A stretch of DNA of 64,000 bases, taken from Leptospira limi (lineage in GTDB: Bacteria; Spirochaetota; Leptospiria; Leptospirales; Leptospiraceae). Location of the stretch: positions 1,986,501 through 2,050,500 of the forward strand of contig NZ_JAMQPV010000001.1 in the NCBI RefSeq assembly GCF_026151395.1. Reading direction: 5' to 3'. The translations under genes were made by a program, and so were the position numbers. How positions within the stretch are numbered: the stretch's first letter is position 1; every line of letters begins with the position of its first letter. Of this stretch, positions 55,338 through 63,919 are shown one piece after another. The notes under the pieces are model-generated. The model ran no database searches and was not told the origin of the DNA. It worked only from the letters and a program-made list of their open reading frames with translations.

Positions 55338-55727
55338 TTATTTCTTTAATACTACTATTTCGTAGGCAACTATCGCCAAGATCACGAATTTTTCCCAAAT
55401 GAAGTAAAAAGCACCGAGAGGTTGGATCAGATTCCAATTTTCGATCAAAAAATACATCGATACACCGCAATAAGTAAGATTGCCAAAGATCACACCGAGA
55501 AGAAACGGTTTCCAGAGTTTTGGTTTTTGAATAAAACAGGTATTGGAATAAAAAAACAAAATGCTGGCAAGGATTCCTAATTTGTATAACACTTCTGTGG
55601 GCATTCCAAAATAAGGTTGAAAGGGTAAAATCACACCAAATAACACAAGTAAGGATATCGATGCACCGAAAGCATCTAAGAAAAAAATAGAGTAGGGTTG
55701 GGATTTTTGGAATAGTTTTTGTATCAT
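55338..55727 (-). CDS. Small four-helix membrane protein (129 aa)
   Basis: About 129 residues with four likely membrane helices (IFFLDAFGASISLLVLFGVIL, VLYKLGILASILFFY, WKPFLLGVIFGNLTYCGVSMYFL, FYFIWEKFVILAIVAYEIVVL). It starts MIQKLFQKSQPYSIFF at the ATG 55727 (a TTG at 55730 is also in frame). It is convergent with the act operon across a terminator. No family recognised. Confidence 0.7.
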   Translation of the reverse strand: MIQKLFQKSQPYSIFFLDAFGASISLLVLFGVILPFQPYFGMPTEVLYKLGILASILFFYSNTCFIQKPKLWKPFLLGVIFGNLTYCGVSMYFLIENWNLIQPLGAFYFIWEKFVILAIVAYEIVVLKK

Positions 55728-56067
55728 CAACTCAGTCCTAGATTGTATTACTCCTTATTTTCGAAAACGGTGGAGGTTCCATTGTTTCCTTTGATCTGCA
55801 GTTTTAGTAAAGGAGTTTGATCCCATTCAATAATTTTGAATTTTATTTGTAATCAATTTAATCAGGAAAATACCAGCTTTTGAATCTTGGATTTATGAGA
55901 TTCTCCATAATCGTTTGCTATTTCAAATTCGATTCTAAAACGAAGGTAAACTACCTTTCGAAAATTATTCAAAAATTTGAAATTTAAGGATTTACAACCA
56001 CAGACTATCTTAGATACTAAGAGATTAAGTTAATAAGATAATTAGCTTGTTAACTAATGGATTTTTT
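55728..56067. other. AT-rich regulatory intergenic region (340 bp)
   Basis: No ORF. The region is clearly richer in A/T than its surroundings and contains two dyads close to the MarR start (56008-56022 and 56026-56057). Promoters for the divergent membrane protein and the MarR gene must lie here. Confidence 0.75.
56008..56057. promoter_or_regulatory. Two palindromes before the MarR gene (probable auto-operator)
   Basis: First, TCTTAG-ATA-CTAAGA (56008-56022), a perfect 6-3-6 dyad. Second, TAAGTTAATAAG (56026-56037) against CTTGTTAACTAA (56046-56057), 12-bp arms with two mismatches and an 8-bp centre. They end 10 bp before the MarR ATG at 56068. Spacing and size suit MarR-dimer sites. Confidence 0.5.
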
Positions 56068-56523
56068 ATGAAAATAGAAATTTTTAAAAAAACTACACGT
56101 CAGTATTTCGAAACAGCCCTTTTTATGCATGAATCGATCGCAACGCATGTTGGGCTTTCAGGCACAGATCATAAATTTTTAGGGTACCTACTAGAAAATG
56201 GAGAGATGACTGCAGGGGAACTGGCAAAATTATCTGGGCTTACTACTGGGGCGATCACTGGAGTCATTGATCGATTGGAGAAGAGTAAACTCGTAAAAAG
56301 GAAATTTTTACAAACTGATAGACGGAAGGTTTTCATTGTTCCAAATTTGGAGAAGGCAAACCAACTGTTTTCACCAATTTTTAATAAATTACAAAAAGAA
56401 ACGGACCAATTGATTTCTAGTTTTTCAAGTCTTGAGATAGAAGTCGTCCATCGTTATTTCGAATCTGCAATCAAGATAATGGAAAAAGTTTCAAAAAATT
56501 TAAAGGATACGAATGGGATATGA
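56068..56523 (+). CDS. MarR family transcriptional regulator
   Basis: A 151-residue winged-helix protein. The recognition-helix region is LGYLLENGEMTAGELAKLSGLTTGAITGVIDRLEKSKLVKRKFLQTDRRKVFI, with the wing VKRKFLQTDRRKVFIV, characteristic of MarR. Dimerisation helices are at both ends. ATG 56068 is chosen (MKIEIFKKTTRQYFE). It overlaps the next gene by 4 bp, so the regulator probably controls its own operon through the palindromes just upstream. Sequence is AT-rich compared with neighbours. Confidence 0.9.
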   Translation: MKIEIFKKTTRQYFETALFMHESIATHVGLSGTDHKFLGYLLENGEMTAGELAKLSGLTTGAITGVIDRLEKSKLVKRKFLQTDRRKVFIVPNLEKANQLFSPIFNKLQKETDQLISSFSSLEIEVVHRYFESAIKIMEKVSKNLKDTNGI

Positions 56524-57089
56524 ATATGATAGTAGAAAATTGTTTTGTGTTTGCATCAACGTTTGGACTTTCAGATGTAACCAATTTTGTTTCCCACCAT
56601 TCTCTATCAATTGCAAAGTATACTTTATTATTAAATCTACTAATCTATTTTTTAATGAATGGAGCTCAAATTTTTGAAACAATTGTTTTTATACCACGTT
56701 GGGCTAATGGAACTGTTCCTGATTTGGGTTTACTGAATACAGAGTATAAGTCTGCAGATTTAAAATATTTTTGGATTTTGTTTCATTCATTACACGAAAT
56801 TATCTTCTTAGTATCACTTATATTTTGTTACCAAATAGATGGGATTGGTAACAATTTATTCCTACTTTTTATCCTTCATATAGGAGTGAGAGCTTGGACT
56901 ATCATTTATTTCGCAAATAAAATCATTTGGTTCCAATCGATGGCAAATACAATCGATAAGCATTCATTCAAAGTATTCAGTGATATTAAGAAATGGGTGA
57001 TCTGGAATTATATACGTGTTTCTATATATATTGGAATTTCGATTTTAATGGTACCACTAACCATTAAAATTCTAAATTTGAACGGTTAA
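56520..57089 (+). CDS. MarR-linked membrane protein (189 aa)
   Basis: About 189 residues with four predicted helices (SIAKYTLLLNLLIYFLMNGAQIFE, LKYFWILFHSLHEIIFLVSLIFCYQ, GNNLFLLFILHIGVRAWTIIYF, IRVSIYIGISILMVPLTIKIL). It is translationally coupled to the MarR gene (ATGA), so it is most likely the regulated target, perhaps a small transport or stress-related membrane protein. It has no recognisable family motif. Base composition is AT-rich, as for MarR. Confidence 0.72.
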   Translation: MNMIVENCFVFASTFGLSDVTNFVSHHSLSIAKYTLLLNLLIYFLMNGAQIFETIVFIPRWANGTVPDLGLLNTEYKSADLKYFWILFHSLHEIIFLVSLIFCYQIDGIGNNLFLLFILHIGVRAWTIIYFANKIIWFQSMANTIDKHSFKVFSDIKKWVIWNYIRVSIYIGISILMVPLTIKILNLNG

Positions 57090-57243
57090 GGAATATAAAT
57101 GAATGAAATGATTTGATTTCTTCAACCGTTATGTGATGGTCATAACAGTTGATCCAAGTTAATTCGGTAACATAAACATCGAATCGGTAAACAATTGTTT
57201 TAATAATTAGTATATGTTTGCCTAGAATTCTGTATTGATTGTT

Positions 57244-57636
57244 CTAGAAATTCCAGAATAGGTTTTTTACTTTTGGGTTACGTAAGGCAAGGCCTGCCCA
57301 AAGGAGAATTCCTATATAAACGGGAAATAAGGTGTGGCTAAAAAGTGGATTTTCCACACGAACGTGGATGGCAACAGCACCACCTAAATATCCAGTGAGT
57401 AAGAGAGCTCCGAGCGCGGCAGTTTGCGGTATGGCATACAAAACAGTGATGACCAACAGAATGATTCCGATCGTCATTGCACTTTGGGCAGGTAGTCCCA
57501 GTTCTTCCATACTTTTTAACACTGGATCAATTTTAGCTAATTTTCCGCCTGCATCGAAGAGTAAAAATGCGATTACTAGGCCACTTAGAATTCGTCCCAC
57601 CCAAAGGTAGGTTGGGGATTGGTTAGTTTCGTTCAT
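57244..57636 (-). CDS. DoxX-like integral membrane protein
   Basis: About 130 residues with four helices (YLWVGRILSGLVIAFLLFDAGGKLA, MTIGIILLVITVLYAIPQTA, LGALLLTGYLGGAVAIHVRV, LFPVYIGILLWAGLALRN). The RVENPLFSHTLFPVYIG, LGAL-TGYLGGAVA and GG-K pattern match the DoxX-like family (PF13564-type). ATG 57636 has AGGTGAT upstream; a longer frame reaches 57696 but starts in the operator. The function is unknown; DoxX proteins relate to redox or thiosulfate pathways in some organisms. It is divergent from the TetR gene. Confidence 0.82.
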   Translation of the reverse strand: MNETNQSPTYLWVGRILSGLVIAFLLFDAGGKLAKIDPVLKSMEELGLPAQSAMTIGIILLVITVLYAIPQTAALGALLLTGYLGGAVAIHVRVENPLFSHTLFPVYIGILLWAGLALRNPKVKNLFWNF

Positions 57637-57666
57637 AACATCACCTGCTTGAAAAACGTTCTTGCA

Positions 57667-57696
57667 ATAAAAACATATCAATCGATATGTTGTCAA
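57667..57696 (-). promoter_or_regulatory. TetR operator within the DoxX-like promoter
   Basis: AACATATCAATCGATATGTT (57672-57691) is a perfect 8-4-8 palindrome. On the minus strand a perfect -35 TTGACA (57691-57696) and a -10 TTTTAT (57667-57672) lie 18 bp apart, so the palindrome fills the spacer and a bound dimer would block transcription. It lies 36-55 bp upstream of the DoxX-like start codon and 128 bp from the TetR start. Confidence 0.75.
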
Positions 57697-57818
57697 TAAA
57701 ATTTAGATGGATAACCAACTGAATTGATTGAACGTGGAGTGGCCTCGATTTCGGGGCAAATTGGTATTCTCTTTTGTGTATGTGTTTGTTTTATAGGAGA
57801 TGAAGGAACAAGTGAAGG

Positions 57819-58412
57819 ATGGGGAAACAAGAGGAAACTCGTAGACTGATCATAGAGTCTGCATTTGCACTGATTTACCAAAACGGATTTCAAGGCGTGG
57901 GTGTTCGTGAAATTGCACTTTCAGCAAATTTAACCATCGGTGCCTTTTTTTACCACTTTCCTACAAAGAATCATGTTGGTTATGCCATCATTGATGAGTT
58001 TTTATCCAAAGGAATTTTGGATCGTTGGATATTGCCTTTGGAACAATATGATAATCCAGTCGAGGGAATCATTCATACATTTAAAAAAACTTTTGACGAA
58101 TGGCCAGATGAATTTGTTTCGAGGGGATGTCCGCTGAATAATTTAGGGCAAGAAATGTCTTCGATTGATCCTGAGTTCCAAAAAAAAGCAAAGGAACTTT
58201 TGTCCAATTGGATTCAGAACACCAAAACTTACTTGGATATTGCCAGAAAGAAAAAAATCCTAAAACCAAAAACAGATACACTTAAACTCGCGGAATTTAT
58301 TGTAACCTTCCAAGAAGCTACCTTCGCAATGGGTAAAGTAATGAATGATCGCAAAGTCTACGATTCTTTATATCTTTCGTTTCGCGACCATCTACAATCG
58401 CATTGCCATTGA
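57819..58412 (+). CDS. TetR/AcrR family transcriptional regulator
   Basis: A 197-residue regulator. The N-terminal helix-turn-helix is TRRLIIESAFALIYQNGFQGVGVREIALSANLTIGAFFYHFPTKNHVGYAI, a standard TetR pattern ending in the FYHFxxK motif. The C-terminal ligand domain begins FLSKGILDRWILPLEQY. It is divergent from the DoxX-like gene, and the near-perfect dyad at 57672-57691 is its likely operator, so the pair probably responds to a small hydrophobic inducer. Confidence 0.93.
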   Translation: MGKQEETRRLIIESAFALIYQNGFQGVGVREIALSANLTIGAFFYHFPTKNHVGYAIIDEFLSKGILDRWILPLEQYDNPVEGIIHTFKKTFDEWPDEFVSRGCPLNNLGQEMSSIDPEFQKKAKELLSNWIQNTKTYLDIARKKKILKPKTDTLKLAEFIVTFQEATFAMGKVMNDRKVYDSLYLSFRDHLQSHCH

Positions 58413-58443
58413 CATTCCACTAAATGGGGTTATACTCAATCAC

Positions 58444-59097
58444 ATGGGACAAAAACGCACCATTGCTACCTCCGCCTCAGAAGAACGATTGGAAAAACTT
58501 TTAGAAGAACGCCTAACGGAAGGTTCCAATCATGAAATCATTGATAAACGAATTTGGGATTTATTTGGAGAAACTTGGTGTGTGATGTTTACCGACCTAT
58601 CTGGTTTTTCTAGAGGAGTCGCAAAATTTGGAATCATCCATTTTTTGCAAACCATTTATGAATCACAACGAATCCTCATTCCTGTTTTAGATGAGTATGA
58701 TGGAATCCTCATGAAGGATGAAGGGGATAGTCTAATGGTACTCTTTCGTAATACCAATAAAGCGATCCAATGTGCCATCCATATGCAAAAAGCCTGCAAA
58801 CGTTATAATGTAGGAAGGAGTGCCGAAGAACAGATTCTTCTCTGTGTAGGTCTTGGTTATGGAAAAATTTTGAAAATAGGGGATACTGATGTGTTTGGTG
58901 CTGAAGTGAATGCTGCTTCCAAACTAGGAGAAGATACAGCCAAAGCTTGGGAGATTCTTGTGACAAGTGCTGTCAAAGAAAATGCTGATGAAACAACAGA
59001 TTTTGATTTTGAACCCATTAACGAAATTCCACCTGGTTCAGATGGTGCCTTCAAACTACTTTATACAATTGATGAGCCTAAATGGGTGGTTTTGTAA
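58444..59097 (+). CDS. Class III adenylate/guanylate cyclase-like protein (217 aa)
   Basis: A cyclase homology domain spanning nearly the whole protein. CVMFTDLSGFSRGVAKFG holds the first metal Asp, LMKDEGDSLMVLF the second, and VGLGYGKILKIGDTDVFGAEVNAASKLGE matches the family's 'G..hG.v...G..d..G..vN.aaRl' segment. The usual Arg/Lys that set purine choice cannot be assigned by eye. No regulatory domain precedes it; the N-terminus is short. The start is ATG 58444, though the frame extends into the TetR end at 58345. Product (cAMP, cGMP or none) is uncertain. Confidence 0.82.
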   Translation: MGQKRTIATSASEERLEKLLEERLTEGSNHEIIDKRIWDLFGETWCVMFTDLSGFSRGVAKFGIIHFLQTIYESQRILIPVLDEYDGILMKDEGDSLMVLFRNTNKAIQCAIHMQKACKRYNVGRSAEEQILLCVGLGYGKILKIGDTDVFGAEVNAASKLGEDTAKAWEILVTSAVKENADETTDFDFEPINEIPPGSDGAFKLLYTIDEPKWVVL

Positions 59098-59112
59098 GAT
59101 CAATAGAATGGT

Positions 59113-60939
59113 TCATTCCATAAATTCATAAATGGAACGAATTTCGCCATGGGTTTCGATGTAATTGTATAAATCTTGGAATTCTTTATGCCCACAGAGA
59201 GTTGCCGAATCGCCTATGAGAATCAAATGGGACTTGGCACGAGTGAGAGCCACGTTCAATCGTTTTGGGTTCATTAAAAAGCCAATTTCACCATCAGGGT
59301 TCGAACGAACCAAACTGAGGATCACTATCTCAGATTCTCTTCCTTGGAACGAATCAATGGTTTGTGTGTACCACCTTCCATTTGCTCTTTGGATGAGACG
59401 TTCCACCTGCCCTCTGTAAGGTGAAATGATGGTTGTAGATTCTTTGGGTAATCCTTTTTCCATAAGTGTTTCTATGAGTGTGATTTCCGTTTCATTGATG
59501 AAACTGAGTTCCTCTCCTTCTGTTTCTTCTAATGTATCACTTCCTGCGGTATCAATCCATAGAATGGCAGAATCGGATCCAAAAATCTCAGTCATCACTT
59601 CTATGTTTTGGAACTGAAGGTCTGGATGTGTGAAAACTTGGTTCCCATAATAGGTCTGGTTTGGGAAACCAAGAATTTCTTTTTTCATACGAAATTGTTT
59701 TTCTAAAAAGATCGTTCGTTCTCCTGAATCATTCCCGATTGCTTTTTCCAAAAAACTATCGAAGGATTCGTGTTCTGGTAAGGAGTAGTTCACACCTAAT
59801 TGTTTTGGGTCTCCGAAAAAAAATGTTTTTTTGCCAGAGAAAAGTGCCATATAACAACCTGGATCCACACTTTGGGTTGCTTCATCTACAAATACAAAAT
59901 CAAATTCTCTTCCTTTTTTGAATTCGTTTCCAAAACCAGCAAAGGTAGAGACGATGAGCTCACTTGCATCCAGTAACCTTGTTCGAATATTTGTTTCCGC
60001 ATCACGGATAGTTTTTAATAAGAACTTCGCTTCTTTTCTCTGTTGGTAACGTTCTTCTCTTTCTTCCTTTCCAAAATTTCGTTTCCAAGAGTTGATTTTC
60101 TTTTGGAGTACTCGTAGTTCCGTTTGCCAGTTTTGGATTTGTTTTTGATCGGGATGGGTCTGGATGAGATGGTCCAGGTGATAAGGAAGGACATTCTCTT
60201 TTATTTTTGTTGAATTCCCCATTCGAATCACTCGAATGCCTTTTTGGATCGCAAGCTCAACAATATAATCACAAGCAAAATTCGTTGGACAAAGAGTTAA
60301 AACGGATTCCTTTCTCTTTTGGATCTCGACAACAGCTTGCATGAGTAAGGTGGTTTTTCCCGTACCTGGTGGCCCAAAAACCATTCCATAATCAAATAGA
60401 GAAAAAATTCTTTCGATCGGGGAAAGCTCCATTGTTTTTTTTGGTGGAGTCGGTTTATCTCCCAAACTATAACCTAAAATCCATTTGAGTTTTTGGTACG
60501 AATCCGATTCTTTTGTCTGTTTTACTTTTTGTATGATTTCGTTATATAAATCATAGGTGGATTCTGGAAACCATTTGCGAATTTGATACTCTTCTCCTTC
60601 CCATTCATAATCACCACGGACTTGGATGATGAGTTTTGTTTCATTCCATTGGTAGATATTTCCATAAATGGATTCTGTTTGGTTTTGTAAGAGGACAGGA
60701 ACGCCTGGTTTGATCCAATGTTTCGCTTTGTTAGAAAGATTCACTTGGAATTCTGCTCTCCAAGTATTTCCAACAACAAACCGAATATCAACAAATGTTG
60801 CGACTTTAATTGTTTGGGATTCCGAATCCTTTTCTAAAAAAAGATTTCGTTCTTCCTCACGTTCCTTCGTTAAAATTTGTTCTACGAAATTTAATTCTTC
60901 TTCCAGTGAACCAAACGACTGTTTTATGGCTCTTCCCAT
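59113..60939 (-). CDS. Superfamily I (Upf1-like) helicase
   Basis: A 608-residue soluble helicase. Walker A MVFGPPGTGKTTLLMQAV, motif Ia VLTLCPTNFACDYIVEL, motif II (Walker B) VFVDEATQSVDPGCYM with DEAT, motif III TFFFGDPKQLGVNY, motif V TIDSFQGRESEIVILSLVRSN and motif VI PKRLNVALTRAKSHLILIGD are all intact, as in SF1B/IGHMBP2-like enzymes. It should unwind RNA or DNA 5'-3' using ATP. The N-terminal 150 residues form a beta-barrel-like domain (GKAWRAEFQVNLS-like). Its start overlaps the TPR gene by 16 bp, so the two are coupled. Confidence 0.92.
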   Translation of the reverse strand: MGRAIKQSFGSLEEELNFVEQILTKEREEERNLFLEKDSESQTIKVATFVDIRFVVGNTWRAEFQVNLSNKAKHWIKPGVPVLLQNQTESIYGNIYQWNETKLIIQVRGDYEWEGEEYQIRKWFPESTYDLYNEIIQKVKQTKESDSYQKLKWILGYSLGDKPTPPKKTMELSPIERIFSLFDYGMVFGPPGTGKTTLLMQAVVEIQKRKESVLTLCPTNFACDYIVELAIQKGIRVIRMGNSTKIKENVLPYHLDHLIQTHPDQKQIQNWQTELRVLQKKINSWKRNFGKEEREERYQQRKEAKFLLKTIRDAETNIRTRLLDASELIVSTFAGFGNEFKKGREFDFVFVDEATQSVDPGCYMALFSGKKTFFFGDPKQLGVNYSLPEHESFDSFLEKAIGNDSGERTIFLEKQFRMKKEILGFPNQTYYGNQVFTHPDLQFQNIEVMTEIFGSDSAILWIDTAGSDTLEETEGEELSFINETEITLIETLMEKGLPKESTTIISPYRGQVERLIQRANGRWYTQTIDSFQGRESEIVILSLVRSNPDGEIGFLMNPKRLNVALTRAKSHLILIGDSATLCGHKEFQDLYNYIETHGEIRSIYEFME

Positions 60940-61775
60940 TCAATGTTCTCCAAGGTAGTAAAAAAACCATTCCGAAGGAGTGGTGCAAAATCGATAAAAT
61001 CAGCTGCTTTTAGGTATAAAGAATCTTCAATGGAATACGCTTGGATGAGATTATTGGCAGCTTCCTCTAATTTTCCCAATCGGCAATGGGCTCTTGCTAA
61101 AATAATAAGTGTTTCAGGATCAATTTCCTTACAATATTCGATATGGGTTCGTATGGATGAGAGAGCATTTTCTGGATCTTCTGCATCCAAGTAACATAAC
61201 GCGAGTAAGTCGTAATGAAGGAATTCTTCTGGTTCCACCATTTTTAGGGATTTTTTCAAAGAGGCAAGGGCAGAGTTGAAGTCTCCTCTTGAAAAATACA
61301 AAGAGCCAAGTTCTGCCCAGATGTCTTTCCGATCAATCCCACGGCCATTACTCAGATGGTCCTGGGACAAAGCCTGTTTTAAAACTTCGATCGCTTCTTC
61401 GGATCGTTCCATATCTTTGAGGAGGGAAGCAAGTAGAAGATAGTTTTCTAGGTAAGAAGGGAATTGGAGGATACTTTTTTGGAGTAATACCTTTGCAGAT
61501 TTAAATTTTTTTAATTTAATGAGATAACGGGAGTAAACGGTAATACTTAAGGGGTGAGATGGATAGTTTTGGATGATGTCTTGGAAAACAGTTTCTGTTT
61601 CTTTAGGATTACCAACCGAATACAAACACCATGCTTTTTTCGCTTTGATTTTAATGAGTGCAGATTCGTCTTTTGTATAGGCTTCACTCTCTGCATACAA
61701 ATTAAAAGCCCGCGTAAATTCCTTTTCCTCTTCCAATTTTTTTGCTTCACGGATCAGAGAAAAAAAAGGATTCAT
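60924..61775 (-). CDS. Tetratricopeptide-repeat protein (283 aa)
   Basis: About 283 residues made of TPR-like helix pairs across most of the length, for example EFTRAFNLYAESEAYTKDES, NPKETETVFQDIIQNYPSHP, RSEEAIEVLKQALSQDHL, GDFNSALASLKKSLKMVEP, DPENALSSIRTHIEYCKEID and KLEEAANNLIQAYSIEDSLY. It is a protein-interaction scaffold, cytoplasmic (no signal). ATG 61775 is used. It lies upstream of the helicase gene in one operon, so it may be a partner of that helicase. Confidence 0.82.
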   Translation of the reverse strand: MNPFFSLIREAKKLEEEKEFTRAFNLYAESEAYTKDESALIKIKAKKAWCLYSVGNPKETETVFQDIIQNYPSHPLSITVYSRYLIKLKKFKSAKVLLQKSILQFPSYLENYLLLASLLKDMERSEEAIEVLKQALSQDHLSNGRGIDRKDIWAELGSLYFSRGDFNSALASLKKSLKMVEPEEFLHYDLLALCYLDAEDPENALSSIRTHIEYCKEIDPETLIILARAHCRLGKLEEAANNLIQAYSIEDSLYLKAADFIDFAPLLRNGFFTTLENIEWEEP

Positions 61776-61854
61776 CAAAATTTTTTACTTCAGGAAATCA
61801 CGGATTCGTCGATGGGTAGAATAGGGAGTAAAGATTGTAAAAGGAGGTCCACTC

Positions 61855-62010
61855 ATGGTTCCATCTACACCTATCAATCCAATTGTCAATTTGCCAAAGG
61901 AGATTTTCCAGGCACAAAACCAACTCACAGAAAAACTGATGAAATTGGCTGTGGAAGAAAAACTGGGTCCAGTGGCAAATAGCGAAAGGTTACTCGACAT
62001 CTATTGTTAA
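61855..62010 (+). CDS. Small protein with a strong ribosome-binding site (51 aa)
   Basis: ATG at 61855, eight bases after AAGGAGG, a near-perfect Shine-Dalgarno, and TAA at 62008-62010. The 51-residue product begins MVPSTPINPIVNLPKEIFQA and has an amphipathic helix (NQLTEKLMKLAVEEKLG). There is faint resemblance to small 'putative motility' proteins of the YjfB kind, but this is not firm. It stands alone between two minus-strand genes. It was missed by length cut-offs; its excellent RBS makes it likely real. Confidence 0.65.
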   Translation: MVPSTPINPIVNLPKEIFQAQNQLTEKLMKLAVEEKLGPVANSERLLDIYC

Positions 62011-62026
62011 GTGATTTTCAGAAACA

Positions 62027-62857
62027 TTAGTCGATCCGGGTTTCTGGATTGAATAATGGGCGTTTTCGTTCCATAAACCCACTAATGGCACTTCTGAAAT
62101 CTTTGGAATCTAGCATACTTGCATTCCAAACTGCTACGTAGTCCAAACCTTCTTCGATAGTTTTTCCAATTCCATGGTTTAGCACTTGTTTGACACCACG
62201 GATGACAATCGTAGGGTTTTCTGAAATTTCTTCCGCTGTTTTTAACCCTTCCACAAGTAAGCTATCAAAATCCTTAGTGACCTTAGTCACAAGTCCCATT
62301 TGCAGGGCTTCTGTTGCTGAGATGTCTTTTCCCGTCAGGGCAAGTTCTCTTGTGTGAGCATTTCCAATGAGGTGGGGAAGCCTTTGTAAGGAACCCATAT
62401 CCGCAACAATTGCGACTTTTGATTCACGTAAGGAAAATACAGCATCCTCTGACGCATAACGAATGTCACATGCAGAAACCAAGTCTAGTCCGCCACCGAT
62501 ACAATGTTTTTGTACAAGTGCTATTGATGGTTTTTTAGAATTATAAACTGCATTGATTCCTTTTTGCATGGTAAGGATGAGTTGGTAAAGTTTTTCCCTA
62601 CCATCTGCAAGTTCACCTTGTACAACCGGTTTGAAATCTTGGAAAAATTCTTCCAAGTCAAGGCCTGTTGAAAAGGATTTTCCTTTCCCTGCGATCACAA
62701 AACAGTGAATTTTCGGATCTGCATCAATCTCTGCTACCATATCTGGAAGGTCACGCCAGAAAGGCCAATTCATCGCATTTCTTTTTTCAGGACGGTTCAG
62801 CCAAAGAATCGCAATATTTTTTCTTCTTTCGATTGTAAAAAAGGGAGATGGGTTCAT
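62027..62857 (-). CDS. Enoyl-CoA hydratase/isomerase family protein
   Basis: About 276 residues of the crotonase fold. The oxyanion-hole segments are [20 protein letters not shown] (usual 'SG..FsaG.Dl') and [44 protein letters not shown], with the catalytic-Glu region near [10 protein letters not shown]. One of the two Glu used by classical hydratases is not obvious ([14 protein letters not shown] has Asp), so it could be a hydratase, isomerase or dehalogenase-like member. ATG 62857 with AAAGGAAG upstream overlaps lgt by 4 bp (ATGA). Confidence 0.88.
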   Translation of the reverse strand: MNPSPFFTIERRKNIAILWLNRPEKRNAMNWPFWRDLPDMVAEIDADPKIHCFVIAGKGKSFSTGLDLEEFFQDFKPVVQGELADGREKLYQLILTMQKGINAVYNSKKPSIALVQKHCIGGGLDLVSACDIRYASEDAVFSLRESKVAIVADMGSLQRLPHLIGNAHTRELALTGKDISATEALQMGLVTKVTKDFDSLLVEGLKTAEEISENPTIVIRGVKQVLNHGIGKTIEEGLDYVAVWNASMLDSKDFRSAISGFMERKRPLFNPETRID

Positions 62858-63780
62858 ACGTTTGTTTCTTCCTTTAACCAAAGTTTTTTGGAAACCATCA
62901 GATACACTCCAAAGAGGATAAGACCAATCGCAATGTATTGTGACTGGGAAAATCCATGCCAGTAATAACCAGAAAGAAAAGTAGGGTTTCCATTGGCATC
63001 AGGAATGTTGACAAGAGTTGGTGGGTCAAAAAATGGAATCACCGCTTTATTCACTCGCAAAAATTCAATGATGAGTCTTGCAAACCCATGGATGATGAGA
63101 AACTGTGCACCAATGCTCCATTTGCGAAAGTTTTGGTAACGTGCCCAAAATTGAAAATAGGAAAAGTAACCAAAGGCCATTATGGATTCCATCACAGGTG
63201 TATTCCAAACGGGAACTCCAGACGGATGAGCTCCATGGAATTCAAATACAAAAAATGGAATCCTTTCATCAGTGGCAAATCCGTAACAACCATCTCCACT
63301 TACAAAACAACCGAGCCTACCAATCGCATAACCCATGCTAATCGCAGGAATCACTGCATCATAATAAGCACCGATATCCAGTTTATAATAACGGAAGTAT
63401 AAGGTGATGAAGAGCCAGCCAAAAAGAAGACCACCAAAAAAGACAAGACCACCACCACTAAAAAGAGAAGACCATAATCCCGGGTGACCAGGGAATCCGT
63501 TCCAGTGGGTGAGAGGATAAGAATACTTGCCATCATAACCAGGAACATCGATGAACACTTGGTCCCAGATTTCAAAGATAAAGAAAATTTTTGCACCGAT
63601 GAGGGTGCCTAAAATCCCAAGAAAGATCAACCAATCGGAGTGGTTTGGATCTAATTTTTTTCGTTCCAGTTCCTTTGGGAGAAGATAGGAACCAACAAGA
63701 AAGGCTAACATCATAAGAAGGCTGAAAGTGGACAGACCCTCCCAGCCAAAGGGATTGGGAATCGGAATTCGATCTAACAT
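62854..63780 (-). CDS. lgt: Prolipoprotein diacylglyceryl transferase
   Basis: About 308 residues, seven membrane helices. It moves diacylglycerol from phosphatidylglycerol to the lipobox Cys of prolipoproteins at the inner membrane. The family signature [14 protein letters not shown] is present, and [14 protein letters not shown] replaces the SFHGG loop; the His essential in E. coli is Phe here. [10 protein letters not shown] and the C-terminal [14 protein letters not shown] and [14 protein letters not shown] are in place. The start is taken as ATG 63780; an upstream GTG at 63807 is possible because neither has a clear SD. It supports the many lipoproteins in this window. Confidence 0.93.
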   Translation of the reverse strand: MLDRIPIPNPFGWEGLSTFSLLMMLAFLVGSYLLPKELERKKLDPNHSDWLIFLGILGTLIGAKIFFIFEIWDQVFIDVPGYDGKYSYPLTHWNGFPGHPGLWSSLFSGGGLVFFGGLLFGWLFITLYFRYYKLDIGAYYDAVIPAISMGYAIGRLGCFVSGDGCYGFATDERIPFFVFEFHGAHPSGVPVWNTPVMESIMAFGYFSYFQFWARYQNFRKWSIGAQFLIIHGFARLIIEFLRVNKAVIPFFDPPTLVNIPDANGNPTFLSGYYWHGFSQSQYIAIGLILFGVYLMVSKKLWLKEETNV

Positions 63781-63862
63781 AGGGGAAAGGGTAAATTCTA
63801 CGCCCACAGGGGAAAGGAGAATTTAAATCGGGATAAAGGAGAAAAAAGGAACGAAAAATAGC

Positions 63863-63895
63863 TTGACTCTAGATAGTTCAATATTAAACTATCTA
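63863..63895 (+). promoter_or_regulatory. Long dyad and promoter before the right-hand DoxX-like gene
   Basis: TAGATAGTT (63870-63878) and AACTATCTA (63887-63895) are perfect 9-bp arms around an 8-bp AT centre (CAATATTA), a 26-bp nearly symmetric site. A -35-like TTGACT (63863-63868) precedes it, and AACTAT at 63887-63892 is an 18-bp-spaced weak -10. This is a probable operator for a dimeric repressor (MarR- or HxlR-like). Confidence 0.65.
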
Positions 63896-63919
63896 ATATT
63901 GATTTAAGGAGAATTCACT

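Noticed and set aside
61785..62000. 71-codon minus-strand frame overlapping the 51-codon gene
   Set aside because: No SD, while the plus-strand frame has AAGGAGG at ideal spacing; composition is hydrophobic without a membrane pattern.
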